A DNA stretch of 60,183 bases, taken from assembly GCA_900540985.1 (NCBI GenBank), contig UQIC01000011.1:1-60183 (forward strand). The letters run 5' to 3'. The stretch is from an uncultured Collinsella sp. (GTDB lineage: Bacteria > Actinomycetota > Coriobacteriia > Coriobacteriales > Coriobacteriaceae). Positions 16,150 to 23,614 of the stretch are shown piece by piece. A model generated the notes under the pieces. It ran no database searches. It was given only the letters and a program-made list of their open reading frames with translations, and was not told the origin of the DNA. The position numbers and the translations under genes were made by a program. Each line of letters starts with the position of its first letter. The first letter of the stretch is position 1.

Positions 16150-16208
16150 TCTAAGGGGCCGAAGCAGTCTTTTTAGCTCGTCCTAAATCAGCTGACTTTC
16201 TGAAGCGC

Positions 16209-16343
16209 GGGGCGGTGGGACGTCTGCGTATTTGCTGCGCAAATCTGCACCGGCTTCAGCCGCCTGCCGGCGCCCTCGCCGGCTCGCTGCGGACGCTGCG
16301 CGTCCGCTTGACGCTCGCCCCCTCGCGGGTTCGAGTCCCACCG
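16209..16343. other. Structured gap with tRNA-Leu 3'-end fragments
   Basis: GGGTTCGAGTCCCACCG at 16327-16343 (plus strand) equals the T-arm and start of the acceptor strand of the neighbouring minus-strand tRNA-Leu. GGGGCGGTGGGAC at 16209-16221 copies the same end in the other orientation. No complete cloverleaf can be folded around either piece. Between them lie short inverted repeats such as CGGACGCTGCGCGTCCG. This may be a remnant of tRNA-targeted insertion or a palindromic repeat. I see no gene here. Confidence 0.45.
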
Positions 16344-16351
16344 GCGTCCAA

Positions 16352-16391
16352 AAGAAACGAGCCCGCATCCCTGGGGAACACGGGCTCGTAA
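16352..16391 (-). terminator. Terminator after tRNA-Leu
   Basis: On the minus strand ACGAGCCCG pairs with CGGGCTCGT and is followed by TTTCTTTTGG. It lies nine or so bases beyond the tRNA 3' end. Confidence 0.85.
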
Positions 16392-16399
16392 ACAATACG

Positions 16400-16484
16400 T
16401 GGTAGGGGCGGTGGGACTCGAACCCACAATCCTTGCGGCGAGAGATTTTAAGTCTCCTGCGTATGCCAATTCCGCCACGCCCCC
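16400..16484 (-). tRNA. tRNA-Leu (anticodon UAA)
   Basis: Read on the minus strand, the acceptor GGGGGCG pairs with CGCCCCT (first pair G-U). The D-arm region is TGGCGGAATTGGCA. The anticodon loop CTTAAAA lies between GGAGA and TCTCT and gives UAA. A long class II variable arm is followed by the T-arm GTGGG-TTCGAGT-CCCAC. The CCA end is encoded. The total is 85 nt. Confidence 0.95.
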
Positions 16485-16515
16485 GTGAGACTAGAAGTCT
16501 AGCACAAGCCGTCCG

Positions 16516-17139
16516 TTACGCGTTGACGGCCATCGAGTGCCGGCCCGACTTCTCCAGGAACTCCTGGAACTTGGCTTCGTCGCCCTTATTCTTGTACTGC
16601 AGGGCTAGCAGGTATTCCAGGCGGCAGCTCTTGACCTTGTCGTCGCCGGCCTCCTCGAGCATGCGCTCCAGCTCGGGAATGTCGTTGTGGCGCTTGAGGA
16701 TCATCGTGTCGTACATCAGTTGGCATTCGTGCGCGACTGCCTCGGCCTGGCCGCCCTCAAAGCCCTTGATCTCGTGCAGGAGCTCCTTGGACTTTTTGCG
16801 GTCCTCCTGGCCAACGTAGTAGTTAAAGGCTTTGATCACCAGGTCGACGCGCTGCATTTTGGGCAGATTGAGCCCCAGCAGCAAATCGAACATCTCGTCG
16901 GCGCGCTTGTGGTCCTCGCGCAGCAGATAGGAGTTCAGGCGCAGGTAGTCGCGGTTATAGCGCGGGTACAGCATGCTGGTGAGTTTGCCATCGAGCAAAC
17001 GATCGAACTCGTCCCACTGCTTCGCAGCCATAAGCTGCTGCAGGCGCTTAAACGTGGTGCGTTTTTTGACGCTAAAGAATACCGACACGGCGATGCAAAT
17101 AATGACGACGGCGGTCCAGAGGGTGCGGGAATCGGGCAT
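16516..17139 (-). CDS. Unknown protein with N-terminal membrane anchor and helical repeats
   Basis: I do not recognise the family. The 207-residue protein starts with one membrane segment (LWTAVVIICIAVSVFFSV, residues 7-24). A basic patch KKRTTFKRL and an all-helical body follow. The spacing in that body (YLRLNSYLLREDHKRADEMFDLLL, residues beyond 64, and later EYLLALQYKNKGDEAKF) suggests TPR-like helical hairpins. Only the anchor is likely in the membrane. A TATAAT box on the minus strand lies 56 bases before the ATG. It neighbours tRNA-Leu in the same direction but a gap of 32 bases and separate structure argue against an operon role. Confidence 0.75.
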   Translation of the reverse strand: MPDSRTLWTAVVIICIAVSVFFSVKKRTTFKRLQQLMAAKQWDEFDRLLDGKLTSMLYPRYNRDYLRLNSYLLREDHKRADEMFDLLLGLNLPKMQRVDLVIKAFNYYVGQEDRKKSKELLHEIKGFEGGQAEAVAHECQLMYDTMILKRHNDIPELERMLEEAGDDKVKSCRLEYLLALQYKNKGDEAKFQEFLEKSGRHSMAVNA

Positions 17140-17194
17140 ATTGGGGTCCTTAGTCGCTCATAAAGCGAGCGGTATGACAACACGTACTAGATGT

Positions 17195-17223
17195 ATTATA
17201 CGCAGCGCGCAAGCAAACTGGCA
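17195..17223 (-). promoter_or_regulatory. Candidate promoter for the unknown membrane-anchored protein
   Basis: A perfect TATAAT on the minus strand (plus 17195-17200) lies 56 bases upstream of the ATG at 17139. The -35 region (TGCCAG at 17-base spacing) is poor, so the call rests on the -10 box. Confidence 0.4.
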
Positions 17224-17302
17224 TAAAAGCTCATCGAGGCCGAGTGCCATCGCTCGCTGCGGTACACTTACCTAAAGTAAACCACGAAGGGAGACATTAC
17301 CT

Positions 17303-17590
17303 ATGAAGAAGATCGTTTTGGCTTGCGGTGCTGGCGCTGCTACTTCCACGCTCGTTGCCCAGAAGGTCGCTACCCTGCTCGACGCCAACGGTTACGCCGA
17401 CAAGTACGAGATCGTGCAGTGCGCCATCTCCGAGGCCAAGGACGTTTGCGACGAGGGCGCCGACCTGCTGATCGCCACCACCGTTGCCCCCGAGGGCCTC
17501 ACCTGCCCGTACGTGAGCGGCGTGCCCTTCATGACCGGCATGAACCGCGTCGCCGCCGAGAAGGCCGTCCTCGACGTCATGGCTCAGTAG
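17303..17590 (+). CDS. Orphan PTS IIB component, galactitol/GatB-like
   Basis: A 95-residue single-domain IIB protein that should accept phosphate from a IIA partner on Cys8 in MKKIVLACGAGAATSTLVAQK, and pass it to sugar in a IIC transporter. The loop with small residues and Ser/Thr after the Cys is typical of the GatB/SgaB type. No IIA or IIC of the same family is nearby; the only neighbour in the transcript is a VOC-fold protein 11 bases downstream. It may be a shared component for a system elsewhere, or a phosphorylation-dependent regulator. Confidence 0.85.
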   Translation: MKKIVLACGAGAATSTLVAQKVATLLDANGYADKYEIVQCAISEAKDVCDEGADLLIATTVAPEGLTCPYVSGVPFMTGMNRVAAEKAVLDVMAQ

Positions 17591-17601
17591 GCGCTGACTG
17601 T

Positions 17602-17976
17602 ATGAGTGAGCAGAACGCCAACCCGGTAGAGCTCTTTGGCATGCGCGTCGCTCACGTGGGCATCAACGCCACCGACCCGGCCGATGCCCTGGAGATCGCG
17701 GAGTTGTTCTCGACAATGATGGGCCTGCCCGTCATCGAGACCCCCGTTTCGTACTTTAACGATTCGCTGGTCGAGATCATGAAGCAGAACGGTCGTGGCG
17801 CCAAGGGCCACATCGGCTTTGCCGTCAACGACATCGATGCGGCCGAGAAGTGGTTTGCCGAGCGTGGGCTCGAGGTCAACGAGGAGTCGCGCGTGCTGCT
17901 GCCCGACGGTGGCACCAAGCTCGTGTACTTTAAGCGCGAGTTCGCCGGCTTCGCCGTGCACCTGTGCCGCGAATAG
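17602..17976 (+). CDS. VOC-fold (glyoxalase/dioxygenase superfamily) protein
   Basis: The 124-residue product starts its fold at FGMRVAHVGINATDPADALE, followed by LFSTMMGLPVIETP, GHIGFAVNDIDAAEKWFAERG, and ends FAVHLCRE. These are the paired beta-alpha-beta-beta-beta units of the vicinal oxygen chelate superfamily. Metal ligands are plausible at His18, at the His in GHIGF and at the final His. The reaction is not predictable. It is co-transcribed with the PTS IIB gene, so a role in sugar metabolism is possible. A bidirectional terminator follows. Confidence 0.8.
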   Translation: MSEQNANPVELFGMRVAHVGINATDPADALEIAELFSTMMGLPVIETPVSYFNDSLVEIMKQNGRGAKGHIGFAVNDIDAAEKWFAERGLEVNEESRVLLPDGGTKLVYFKREFAGFAVHLCRE

Positions 17977-18000
17977 CGCACAAGCTGCCATAGCTAGCAA

Positions 18001-18036
18001 AAAGGGATAGGGCCGCGTGGCCCTATCCCTTTATTT
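18001..18036. terminator. Bidirectional terminator
   Basis: AAAGGGATAGGGCC pairs perfectly with GGCCCTATCCCTTT around GCGT, flanked by A-rich and T-rich tracts. It separates the VOC gene from the convergent histidine kinase gene. Confidence 0.92.
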
Positions 18037-18051
18037 ATGCCGAGGGGCTTC

Positions 18052-19347
18052 CTACCGCGGCAGGCGAATCGTAAAGCGGCTGCCGACGCCCTCGACTGAG
18101 GTCACGCCAATGACACCGCCATGGCTATCGACGATCCACTTGGCAATGGCAAGCCCCAGGCCCGAGCCCTGCGCGCCGGCATTGCGTGCGTTGTCGGCGC
18201 GGTAGAACCGTTCAAACGCGTGAGCTGCGGATTCCTGGTTCATGCCGATGCCCTCGTCCGCAACGCTTATGTCGATTGTACCCGCGCCCGCATCCGGCGT
18301 TATGCCAAATGTGACGGTCGTTCCCGCGTCCGAATACTTGGCGGCGTTTTGCACGATCACGCGCAGAGCCTGCTTCACGAGCGCCACGTCGACGGGCGCG
18401 TCGCAGCGCGGGTCACTGGCAAGCGCAGCGTCAGAAGCCAGCCGATACGTGTGCTCGGTATCGATCATCTGCGATTCTTCGCATACCTCGCTGACCAGTG
18501 CAGCCAAGTTGGTATGCGCGCGCCGCAGGACCGTGCGCCCGGCATCGCCGCGCGCCAAAAACAGCAGCTGCTCCACAAGCTCTTGCATGTGCTCGCTTTC
18601 GGCTTTAAGGGACGCGATGGATTCCGCCAGCACGTCCGGGTCGTCCTTACCCCAGCGGTCGAGCATGTTCACGTAGCCCTGAATCACCGCGATGGGCGTG
18701 CGCAGCTCGTGGCTCGCGTCGTTGACAAAGCGCATCTGCTGCAGCTTGGCCTCTTGCATCTGGCGCAGCAGGCGGTTGAGTGCGACCTCGATGCTTGCCA
18801 GGTCGGCGTCGCCGGTGGTGACGCTCGGCGAGTCGACGCTTGCGCGCTCGATGGCCTGCTCCAGTGTTTCCATTTTGCCGCCGGCGAGTTGCATGCGGCC
18901 GAGTTCGTCCACGCGCAGGGCCAGATCGTTGAGCGGCGCCATGGTGCGGCGCACGCGGCGGGCGCCGCCGAGCATGTTGAGCACGCTGATGACCTGCCAA
19001 CCCACAACGACAAGGTAGAGAGGCCATAGCGTGACGAGGTCCTGCGCGAGGGGGAAAGTCTTGGTGGTACGCGCAAGCTCGACGGTATAGGTGAGCGTTG
19101 TCAGGTCCCAGCCGCGCGCGGGCGTCAGCGTCATGCCGCGAACGGTGGCGCTGGGGATCCATCCTGCGGTAAACGCGCTGTCGGGCAGCGTCTGGTTGTA
19201 TCCATAGACGAGGATCGCCGCCGCAATCACTACCAGCAACAGATCGAGCCAGACGTAGCTCATCAGACGGCGCCACATATAGCTCCAGTTGATGGTGCGG
19301 GCGATGGAGGTGACGCGCTTGGCCTCGGCGTTACGCGCGGCAGACAT
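18052..19347 (-). CDS. Sensor histidine kinase
   Basis: A 431-residue membrane kinase. Two membrane segments (YVWLDLLLVVIAAAILVYGY and LWPLYLVVVGWQVISVLNML) flank an extracytoplasmic loop of about 60 residues. A HAMP-like linker follows, then the H-box NDASHELRTPIAVIQGY with the phospho-accepting His, the N-box VIVQNAAKYSDAG, and ATP-lid motifs ADEGIGMN and GSGLGLAIAKWIVDSHGG. It overlaps the response regulator gene by 17 bases. The ATG at 19347 gives MSAARNAEAK as N-terminus. The signal is unknown; the overall plan resembles cell-envelope sensing kinases of Actinobacteria. Confidence 0.9.
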   Translation of the reverse strand: MSAARNAEAKRVTSIARTINWSYMWRRLMSYVWLDLLLVVIAAAILVYGYNQTLPDSAFTAGWIPSATVRGMTLTPARGWDLTTLTYTVELARTTKTFPLAQDLVTLWPLYLVVVGWQVISVLNMLGGARRVRRTMAPLNDLALRVDELGRMQLAGGKMETLEQAIERASVDSPSVTTGDADLASIEVALNRLLRQMQEAKLQQMRFVNDASHELRTPIAVIQGYVNMLDRWGKDDPDVLAESIASLKAESEHMQELVEQLLFLARGDAGRTVLRRAHTNLAALVSEVCEESQMIDTEHTYRLASDAALASDPRCDAPVDVALVKQALRVIVQNAAKYSDAGTTVTFGITPDAGAGTIDISVADEGIGMNQESAAHAFERFYRADNARNAGAQGSGLGLAIAKWIVDSHGGVIGVTSVEGVGSRFTIRLPR

Positions 19348-20110
19348 AGCGCACCCCGCGCACGGTCTGGATGATGCGGGCGCCGCCGGCGTCCTCGATC
19401 TTGGCGCGTAGATGCGCGATGTGCACGTCGACGTTGTTGGTGTCGCCCATGTATTCGTAGCCCAGCGCTTCGTGCGCGATGCGTTCGCGCGTGAGCACGG
19501 TCTCGGCATGCGCCATAAGCAGGGCGAGGACATCGAACTCGCGGGCCGTGAGCGCAATGGGCGAGCCGCCGACCGTGACTTCGCGGCGGTCGGGGTCGAG
19601 CGCAACCGAGCCCACGGCGAGCGTGGCGGGGGAGAGCGAGGCGGAAACCTGGGTCGAGTCACTGACCGGGGGCATCGCAGTGGCGCCGACACCCGTGCCG
19701 CCTGCCGCGCCCGTCCCGATGCCGTCAACGCCCGAAGCCGCCCGCACGGCCTCCGAGCGCTTCAACGCCACGCGGATCCGTGCGAACAACTCCTCAATCG
19801 CAAACGGCTTGGTCAGGTAATCGTCGGCGCCGGCATCGAGCCCGGCAACCTTGTCCATCACGGCATCGCGCGCGGTGACCATTATCACCGGCACATCCTT
19901 GTGCTTGCGGACGCGCCGCAGGACCTCCATGCCGTTGAGCTGCGGTAACAGCACGTCGAGCAGAATCAGATCGTAGTCGCGCTCCAGCGCCAGGTCCACG
20001 GCGGTGCGGCCGTCGGCGGCGTGCTCCACCTGGTAGCCCTCGTGCTCCAGCTCGAGCGTCACAAAGCGGGCGATTTTCTCCTCGTCCTCTACGATTAGGA
20101 TCCGTGCCAT
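19331..20110 (-). CDS. OmpR-family response regulator
   Basis: The receiver domain (residues 1-120) has the acidic pair EDEE, phospho-acceptor Asp52 in LILLDVLLP, Thr in VTARD and Lys in YLTKPFAIEE. The C-terminal winged helix contains LTAREFDVLALLM and VDVHIAHLRAKIED. Between the two lies an unusually long flexible linker of some 40 residues rich in Gly, Ala, Thr and Ser (from AASGVDGIGTGAAGG). The protein is 259 residues. It is preceded by the DUF4342-like gene (20-base gap) and overlaps the kinase gene. Confidence 0.93.
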   Translation of the reverse strand: MARILIVEDEEKIARFVTLELEHEGYQVEHAADGRTAVDLALERDYDLILLDVLLPQLNGMEVLRRVRKHKDVPVIMVTARDAVMDKVAGLDAGADDYLTKPFAIEELFARIRVALKRSEAVRAASGVDGIGTGAAGGTGVGATAMPPVSDSTQVSASLSPATLAVGSVALDPDRREVTVGGSPIALTAREFDVLALLMAHAETVLTRERIAHEALGYEYMGDTNNVDVHIAHLRAKIEDAGGARIIQTVRGVRYVCRA

Positions 20111-20130
20111 GCGTGCCCCCCCGTCTGCGA

Positions 20131-20673
20131 TTACTTGTCGTCGTTGAGATTTTGTTTGATGTCGTCCGCGGCATCGGCAGCGTGATTCATAAGGTTGTTG
20201 ATGCTGCCGGGCACGTCGCCGTCGCTGTCGATGCGGTAGCGCATGCCAAAGAACAGGCCAATCAGCATCAGCCATATCGTGGCGCCCCAAGCAAACAGCG
20301 CGACGATGGGGATCAGGATGGGGATGTTGAGGATGATCGCATCGCGGCGCGTGGCAATAAACTTGGTGTCCAGGCTCAGGCGGAAGAGCTTTTTGAGGTA
20401 CTCCCACACGCTGTCCATCTTCTTGGAGAAGTCGGTCTTTTCGCTCGACTTTTCGTAGGCGGCCTGCGCGGCGACCATCTCGGCCGAGGGCTCATCGACC
20501 GGCACGGACTCGGTGGCGGCGTGCGCCGACGTGGTTTGCGTCTTGCCCTGCGACTCGACCCAAATGATGGCATCCAGAACGTTACCGTCGGCGGCGTCGA
20601 GCGCGGCCTTGGCATCGGTGTAGCTCACGTTGCACTTGGTGCGGATGGTTTCAACTTTTTCGAGGTCGTCCAT
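20131..20673 (-). CDS. DUF4342-like protein: UBA-like domain plus membrane segment
   Basis: The N-terminal 45 residues (METIRTKCNVSYTDAKAALD-type helix-turn-helix, here from VETIRTKCNVSY) look like the UBA/TS-N-like three-helix domain of DUF4342 proteins. It resembles the start of elongation factor Ts. A linker leads to a membrane segment pair (AIILNIPILIPIVALFAWGA and TIWLMLIGLFFGM) and an acidic tail. The protein has 180 residues. It is the first gene of a transcript shared with the response regulator and kinase, so it may act in or be controlled by that signalling system. Its biochemical role is unknown. Confidence 0.72.
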   Translation of the reverse strand: MDDLEKVETIRTKCNVSYTDAKAALDAADGNVLDAIIWVESQGKTQTTSAHAATESVPVDEPSAEMVAAQAAYEKSSEKTDFSKKMDSVWEYLKKLFRLSLDTKFIATRRDAIILNIPILIPIVALFAWGATIWLMLIGLFFGMRYRIDSDGDVPGSINNLMNHAADAADDIKQNLNDDK

Positions 20674-21032
20674 GACCTGTCCTTTCGTTCGATGGGCGCG
20701 ACGCCGGGCGATCTGCCCAGGCGCGAGCGTAGCGTTCGGCGGCCTGCGTTGCGCGGCGCCGCCCCGCCCCTTGTTCGAACTCTATAGTGCAGGTTATAGA
20801 TTAAGCGATTCTTGAGCCAAGATTAATGTTGGATGAGTTTTTGGGTGGCGGTGGGAAAAGTATTAGACCTCGATAGCGGGGGATGTGGTGCCGGTGCAAA
20901 ACGGCGTCAAAGGTTGGTCGAGCAGGCGGTTTCTCCATTGATGTCCGCACAGCATGTGACACTTACCCTGCCGCCCCGCTCTGCCGCGGCGGCATGCGTC
21001 TGAACAACGACCCTCTAAGGAGTTCGATACCG
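20674..21032. other. Divergent intergenic region
   Basis: This 359-base gap lies between the minus-strand DUF4342/two-component operon and the small plus-strand membrane protein. It contains the candidate minus-strand promoter at 20793-20820, GC-rich short inverted repeats (for example GCCGC...GCGGC around 20972-20995), and no reading frame that I can support. Confidence 0.6.
20793..20820 (-). promoter_or_regulatory. Candidate promoter of the DUF4342/two-component operon
   Basis: On the minus strand TTGGCT (plus 20815-20820) and TATAAC (plus 20793-20798) are 16 bases apart. They lie 120 bases upstream of the DUF4342 start. Confidence 0.5.
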
Positions 21033-21308
21033 ATGAGTGACAACGCAAAGCATCTCGCAAAGAAGTGCGTTAAGGACGCGGGGCCGTGCCTCGCGCTGTG
21101 CGTAGCCGGCGCAGCGGTCGCGCTGCTGGCTGTTCTGGGGCCGTTCGACGTGCTCCGAAGTGCCAGCTTTCTGCATGTTTGCATGGCTCTTGCCGGCGCC
21201 ATGATGACCGGCGGCGTGCTCGATCTGATCTTTTGGGTGTTTGACCCGTTTGGATGGAAGAGCGAGGGTAGGTCCCAAAGGATGGAAGGGCTGGAACGGT
21301 TGACTTAG
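21033..21308 (+). CDS. Small membrane protein of unknown function
   Basis: I do not recognise this 91-residue protein. It begins MSDNAKHLAKKCVKDAGPC and has two membrane segments (LALCVAGAAVALLAVLGPF and HVCMALAGAMMTGGVLDLIFWVF). A short charged tail follows. AAGGAG lies ten bases before the ATG. It precedes the phosphoesterase gene by 48 bases in the same direction. Confidence 0.65.
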   Translation: MSDNAKHLAKKCVKDAGPCLALCVAGAAVALLAVLGPFDVLRSASFLHVCMALAGAMMTGGVLDLIFWVFDPFGWKSEGRSQRMEGLERLT

Positions 21309-21356
21309 TGATCGTGCAGAATGTGGGCTAGCGACTTACAGGGAAGTGGTGATCCG

Positions 21357-22082
21357 ATGACGGTCTATGTGACGGGCGATATTCACGGCGGCGTCGACAT
21401 GCAAAAGCTTCGCGACTGGGATCTTGGGGATGGTCTGGCAAGTGACGACTATCTCATCATCGCGGGCGACTTTGGCTTTCCGTGGGATTTCTCTGCCGAG
21501 GAATGTGCCGACATCGCCTGGCTGGAGTCGCGCCCCTATACGGTGCTGTTTGTCGACGGAAACCACGAGCGTTTCGATCACTGGGCGGAGCGCCCCATGG
21601 AGCTGTGGCACGGCGGCCTGACGCAGCGTCTGTCGGACACCTCGCCCATCCGACGCCTGACGCGCGGTGAGGTTTTTGAGCTCGACGGCTCAACGATCTT
21701 TGCCATGGGCGGCGCCACGAGCGTGGATAAGGAATACCGCATTCCGTATTCCAGCTGGTGGCCGCAGGAGCTGCCGGACGAGCGCAACTTTGAGGAGGCG
21801 CGGGCAAAGCTCGACAGCGTGGGTTGGAAGGTCGACTATGCGATCACCCATACCTGCTCCACGCGCATGCTTTCGCCCACGCTTTACCCGGCACCTGTCT
21901 GGAATTATCCCGATGTCGATCGACTCACCACGTTTTTCGACGAGCTGGAGGACCACCTGGACTACAAGCGCTGGTACTACGGGCATTTTCATCGTGACGC
22001 CAACCCAGCCGAGTGCCACACCGTGCTCTACGACTGTATTGTCCGCCTGGGCGACGAACTCCAGCCCTGGGATGTCGCGTAG
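21357..22082 (+). CDS. Calcineurin-like metallophosphoesterase
   Basis: A 241-residue phosphoesterase. Metal-binding motifs are VTGDIHGG, IAGDFGFPWD, VDGNHERFD, AITHTCS and YYGHFHRD. This pattern resembles small Ser/Thr phosphatase-like phosphoesterases found in phages and Firmicutes. The substrate is unknown. The ATG at 21357 is preceded by GGGAAGTGG. It ends 15 bases before the convergent gluQ gene. Confidence 0.85.
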   Translation: MTVYVTGDIHGGVDMQKLRDWDLGDGLASDDYLIIAGDFGFPWDFSAEECADIAWLESRPYTVLFVDGNHERFDHWAERPMELWHGGLTQRLSDTSPIRRLTRGEVFELDGSTIFAMGGATSVDKEYRIPYSSWWPQELPDERNFEEARAKLDSVGWKVDYAITHTCSTRMLSPTLYPAPVWNYPDVDRLTTFFDELEDHLDYKRWYYGHFHRDANPAECHTVLYDCIVRLGDELQPWDVA

Positions 22083-22097
22083 GGGCGGGGTGGCTGG

Positions 22098-23099
22098 CTA
22101 CTCGACCGTTACAGTGATGTTTTCCCGATGCGTGCGGATAACATCCCAGCTAAAGTGCTCGACCAGCTGCTCGGCAGAGCGCGGTGTGGCGTCCGGCGCG
22201 ATGCCTGTTTGCCCGGCGAGCCAGCCCAGTAGTGCCTCGGGCGCGCCAAAGCGGGTGCGGAGCTCGCCCAGGTCCAGGTCGCGGTCGCGCTTGGAAAGGC
22301 GGCGGCCATCCGGCGACATGAGCAGCGGAATGTGCGCGTAGTGCGGCGTGGGAAGTTCCAGCAAATGCTGCAGGTAGATTTGGCGCGGCGTGGAGCCCAG
22401 CAGATCGCATCCGCGCACGACCTCGGTGACGCCCATGGCGGCGTCGTCGACCACCACGGCTAGCTGGTAGGCAAAAACGCCGTCGCTGCGGCGCACCAAA
22501 AAGTCGCCGCATTCGGTGGCGAGTGCTTCGCATTGGGCTCCATACGTGCGGTCCACGAATTCGATCACATCGTTTGCGAGGTCGTCGACGGCGGGTACGC
22601 GCAGGCGCGTGGCCGGAGCGCGCAGAGCGCTGCGGCGGGCAACCTCCTCGGCAGAAAGGTCTCGGCAGGCGCCGCGGTAGATGGGCGTGCCGTCGCTCGC
22701 GTGCGGCGCGCTCGCGGCGTGGAGTTCGGCACGCGTGCAAAAACAGGGATAGGTGAGGCCGGCGTCTTGCAGCTGACGCAGGGCGTCCTCGTACAAATCC
22801 AGGCGATCGTGCTGGTAGTAGGGGCCTTCGTCCCACTCCAGTCCCAGCCAGGCCAGGTCGTCAATCAATTGAGTGGCAAGTTCCGGGCGCTTGCAGCGAT
22901 CGTCCAGGTCCTCGATGCGCAGCACGATGCTGCCGCCTTGGCTGCGGGCCGAAAGCCACGAGCACAGGCAGCTGAACACGTTGCCCAAGTGCATGCGGCC
23001 CGAGGGCGACGGGGCAAAGCGGCCCACGACGGGGGTGGGCGCTGCCGTTGCTGGTGCGTCCGCGGCGTGTGTTGCTATGTTGCGTGCGTTGATATCCAT
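22098..23099 (-). CDS. gluQ: Glutamyl-Q tRNA(Asp) synthetase
   Basis: GluQ-RS is a truncated glutamyl-tRNA synthetase that attaches glutamate to queuosine in tRNA-Asp. The class I HIGH-type motif appears as GRFAPSPSGRMHLGNV and the KMSKS-type motif as RRLSKRDRDLDL. The zinc region TYPCFCTRAEL...YRGACRD keeps CxC and the later Tyr and Cys. The anticodon-binding domain of full GluRS is missing, as the family requires. From ATG 23099 the product is 333 residues with an extra N-terminus of about 20 residues; the ribosome-binding site there is weak, so the start is uncertain. Confidence 0.9.
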   Translation of the reverse strand: MDINARNIATHAADAPATAAPTPVVGRFAPSPSGRMHLGNVFSCLCSWLSARSQGGSIVLRIEDLDDRCKRPELATQLIDDLAWLGLEWDEGPYYQHDRLDLYEDALRQLQDAGLTYPCFCTRAELHAASAPHASDGTPIYRGACRDLSAEEVARRSALRAPATRLRVPAVDDLANDVIEFVDRTYGAQCEALATECGDFLVRRSDGVFAYQLAVVVDDAAMGVTEVVRGCDLLGSTPRQIYLQHLLELPTPHYAHIPLLMSPDGRRLSKRDRDLDLGELRTRFGAPEALLGWLAGQTGIAPDATPRSAEQLVEHFSWDVIRTHRENITVTVE

Positions 23100-23614
23100 G
23101 CGGACGAGTATAGCGCGGGGCTTGGCAGGGAAGGCGTTGCTGCGCTCACAAGTTGGCGGCGGTGCGCATTGCGCACGGTGGGTTTGCGGCTCAAGGTCTC
23201 GATCGCTGCGTACCGACTTAGCCTCACAAACGACAGAAACCCCGGCAGCTCTTCGCAACTGCCGGGGTTTCCGCGGAAAAGGGGGACATGATCCTCGAGC
23301 GAACGGCAAAGGGGCAAACCGTTTTCGCTCAACTGCTTTATGCCCCTCGGCTGGCGGCTCAATCAGCGCGTGCCGCGCCCACACAAAGCCGCTACACCTG
23401 TGACGGAGCTGTGAAGTGGTATCTATTGCCGGGGCGGGCTATGCCAAGGGTGTCCCTAATGACTAGTCATTTAAGAACGTCCCCAATGACTAGCTGCCGG
23501 GGTGCGGGTGTGACTTTCATCCCGTTTGGCGCTCCGGTCGCCTAGATGTTCGCCATGCGTACCCGCAAACGTGGGACAATGGCGCTGTTGGTTTTACAGA
23601 CAAAGGATGTGCCT
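23100..23614. other. 515-base intergenic region with hairpin and repeats
   Basis: The gap upstream of gluQ (minus) and the DUF2207 gene (plus) holds a 13-bp hairpin GAAACCCCGGCAG/CTGCCGGGGTTTC at 23236-23271, and the TGACTAG repeat at 23452-23493. I see no coding sequence with family resemblance. The hairpin has no T-run on either side. Confidence 0.6.
23452..23493. repeat. Tandem GTCCCYAATGACTAG boxes
   Basis: GTCCCTAATGACTAG (23452-23466) and GTCCCCAATGACTAG (23479-23493) lie 27 bases apart. The first joins a perfect 14-base palindrome, AATGACTAGTCATT. Diverged copies occur at 25640-25681 and 46298-46312. Confidence 0.8.

Noticed and set aside
15990..16349. A possible tmRNA or second tRNA ending at 16349
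   Set aside because: The T-arm copy has no matching 5' acceptor or cloverleaf, the ppx gene occupies the region a tmRNA would need, and no tag-peptide frame is evident.
16183..16478. Minus-strand frames over tRNA-Leu and the flanking gap
   Set aside because: They translate the tRNA and GC-rich hairpins, a usual artefact.
23288..23545. An 85-codon plus-strand frame before the DUF2207 gene
   Set aside because: It passes through the TGACTAG repeats, has no ribosome-binding site and no recognisable content.
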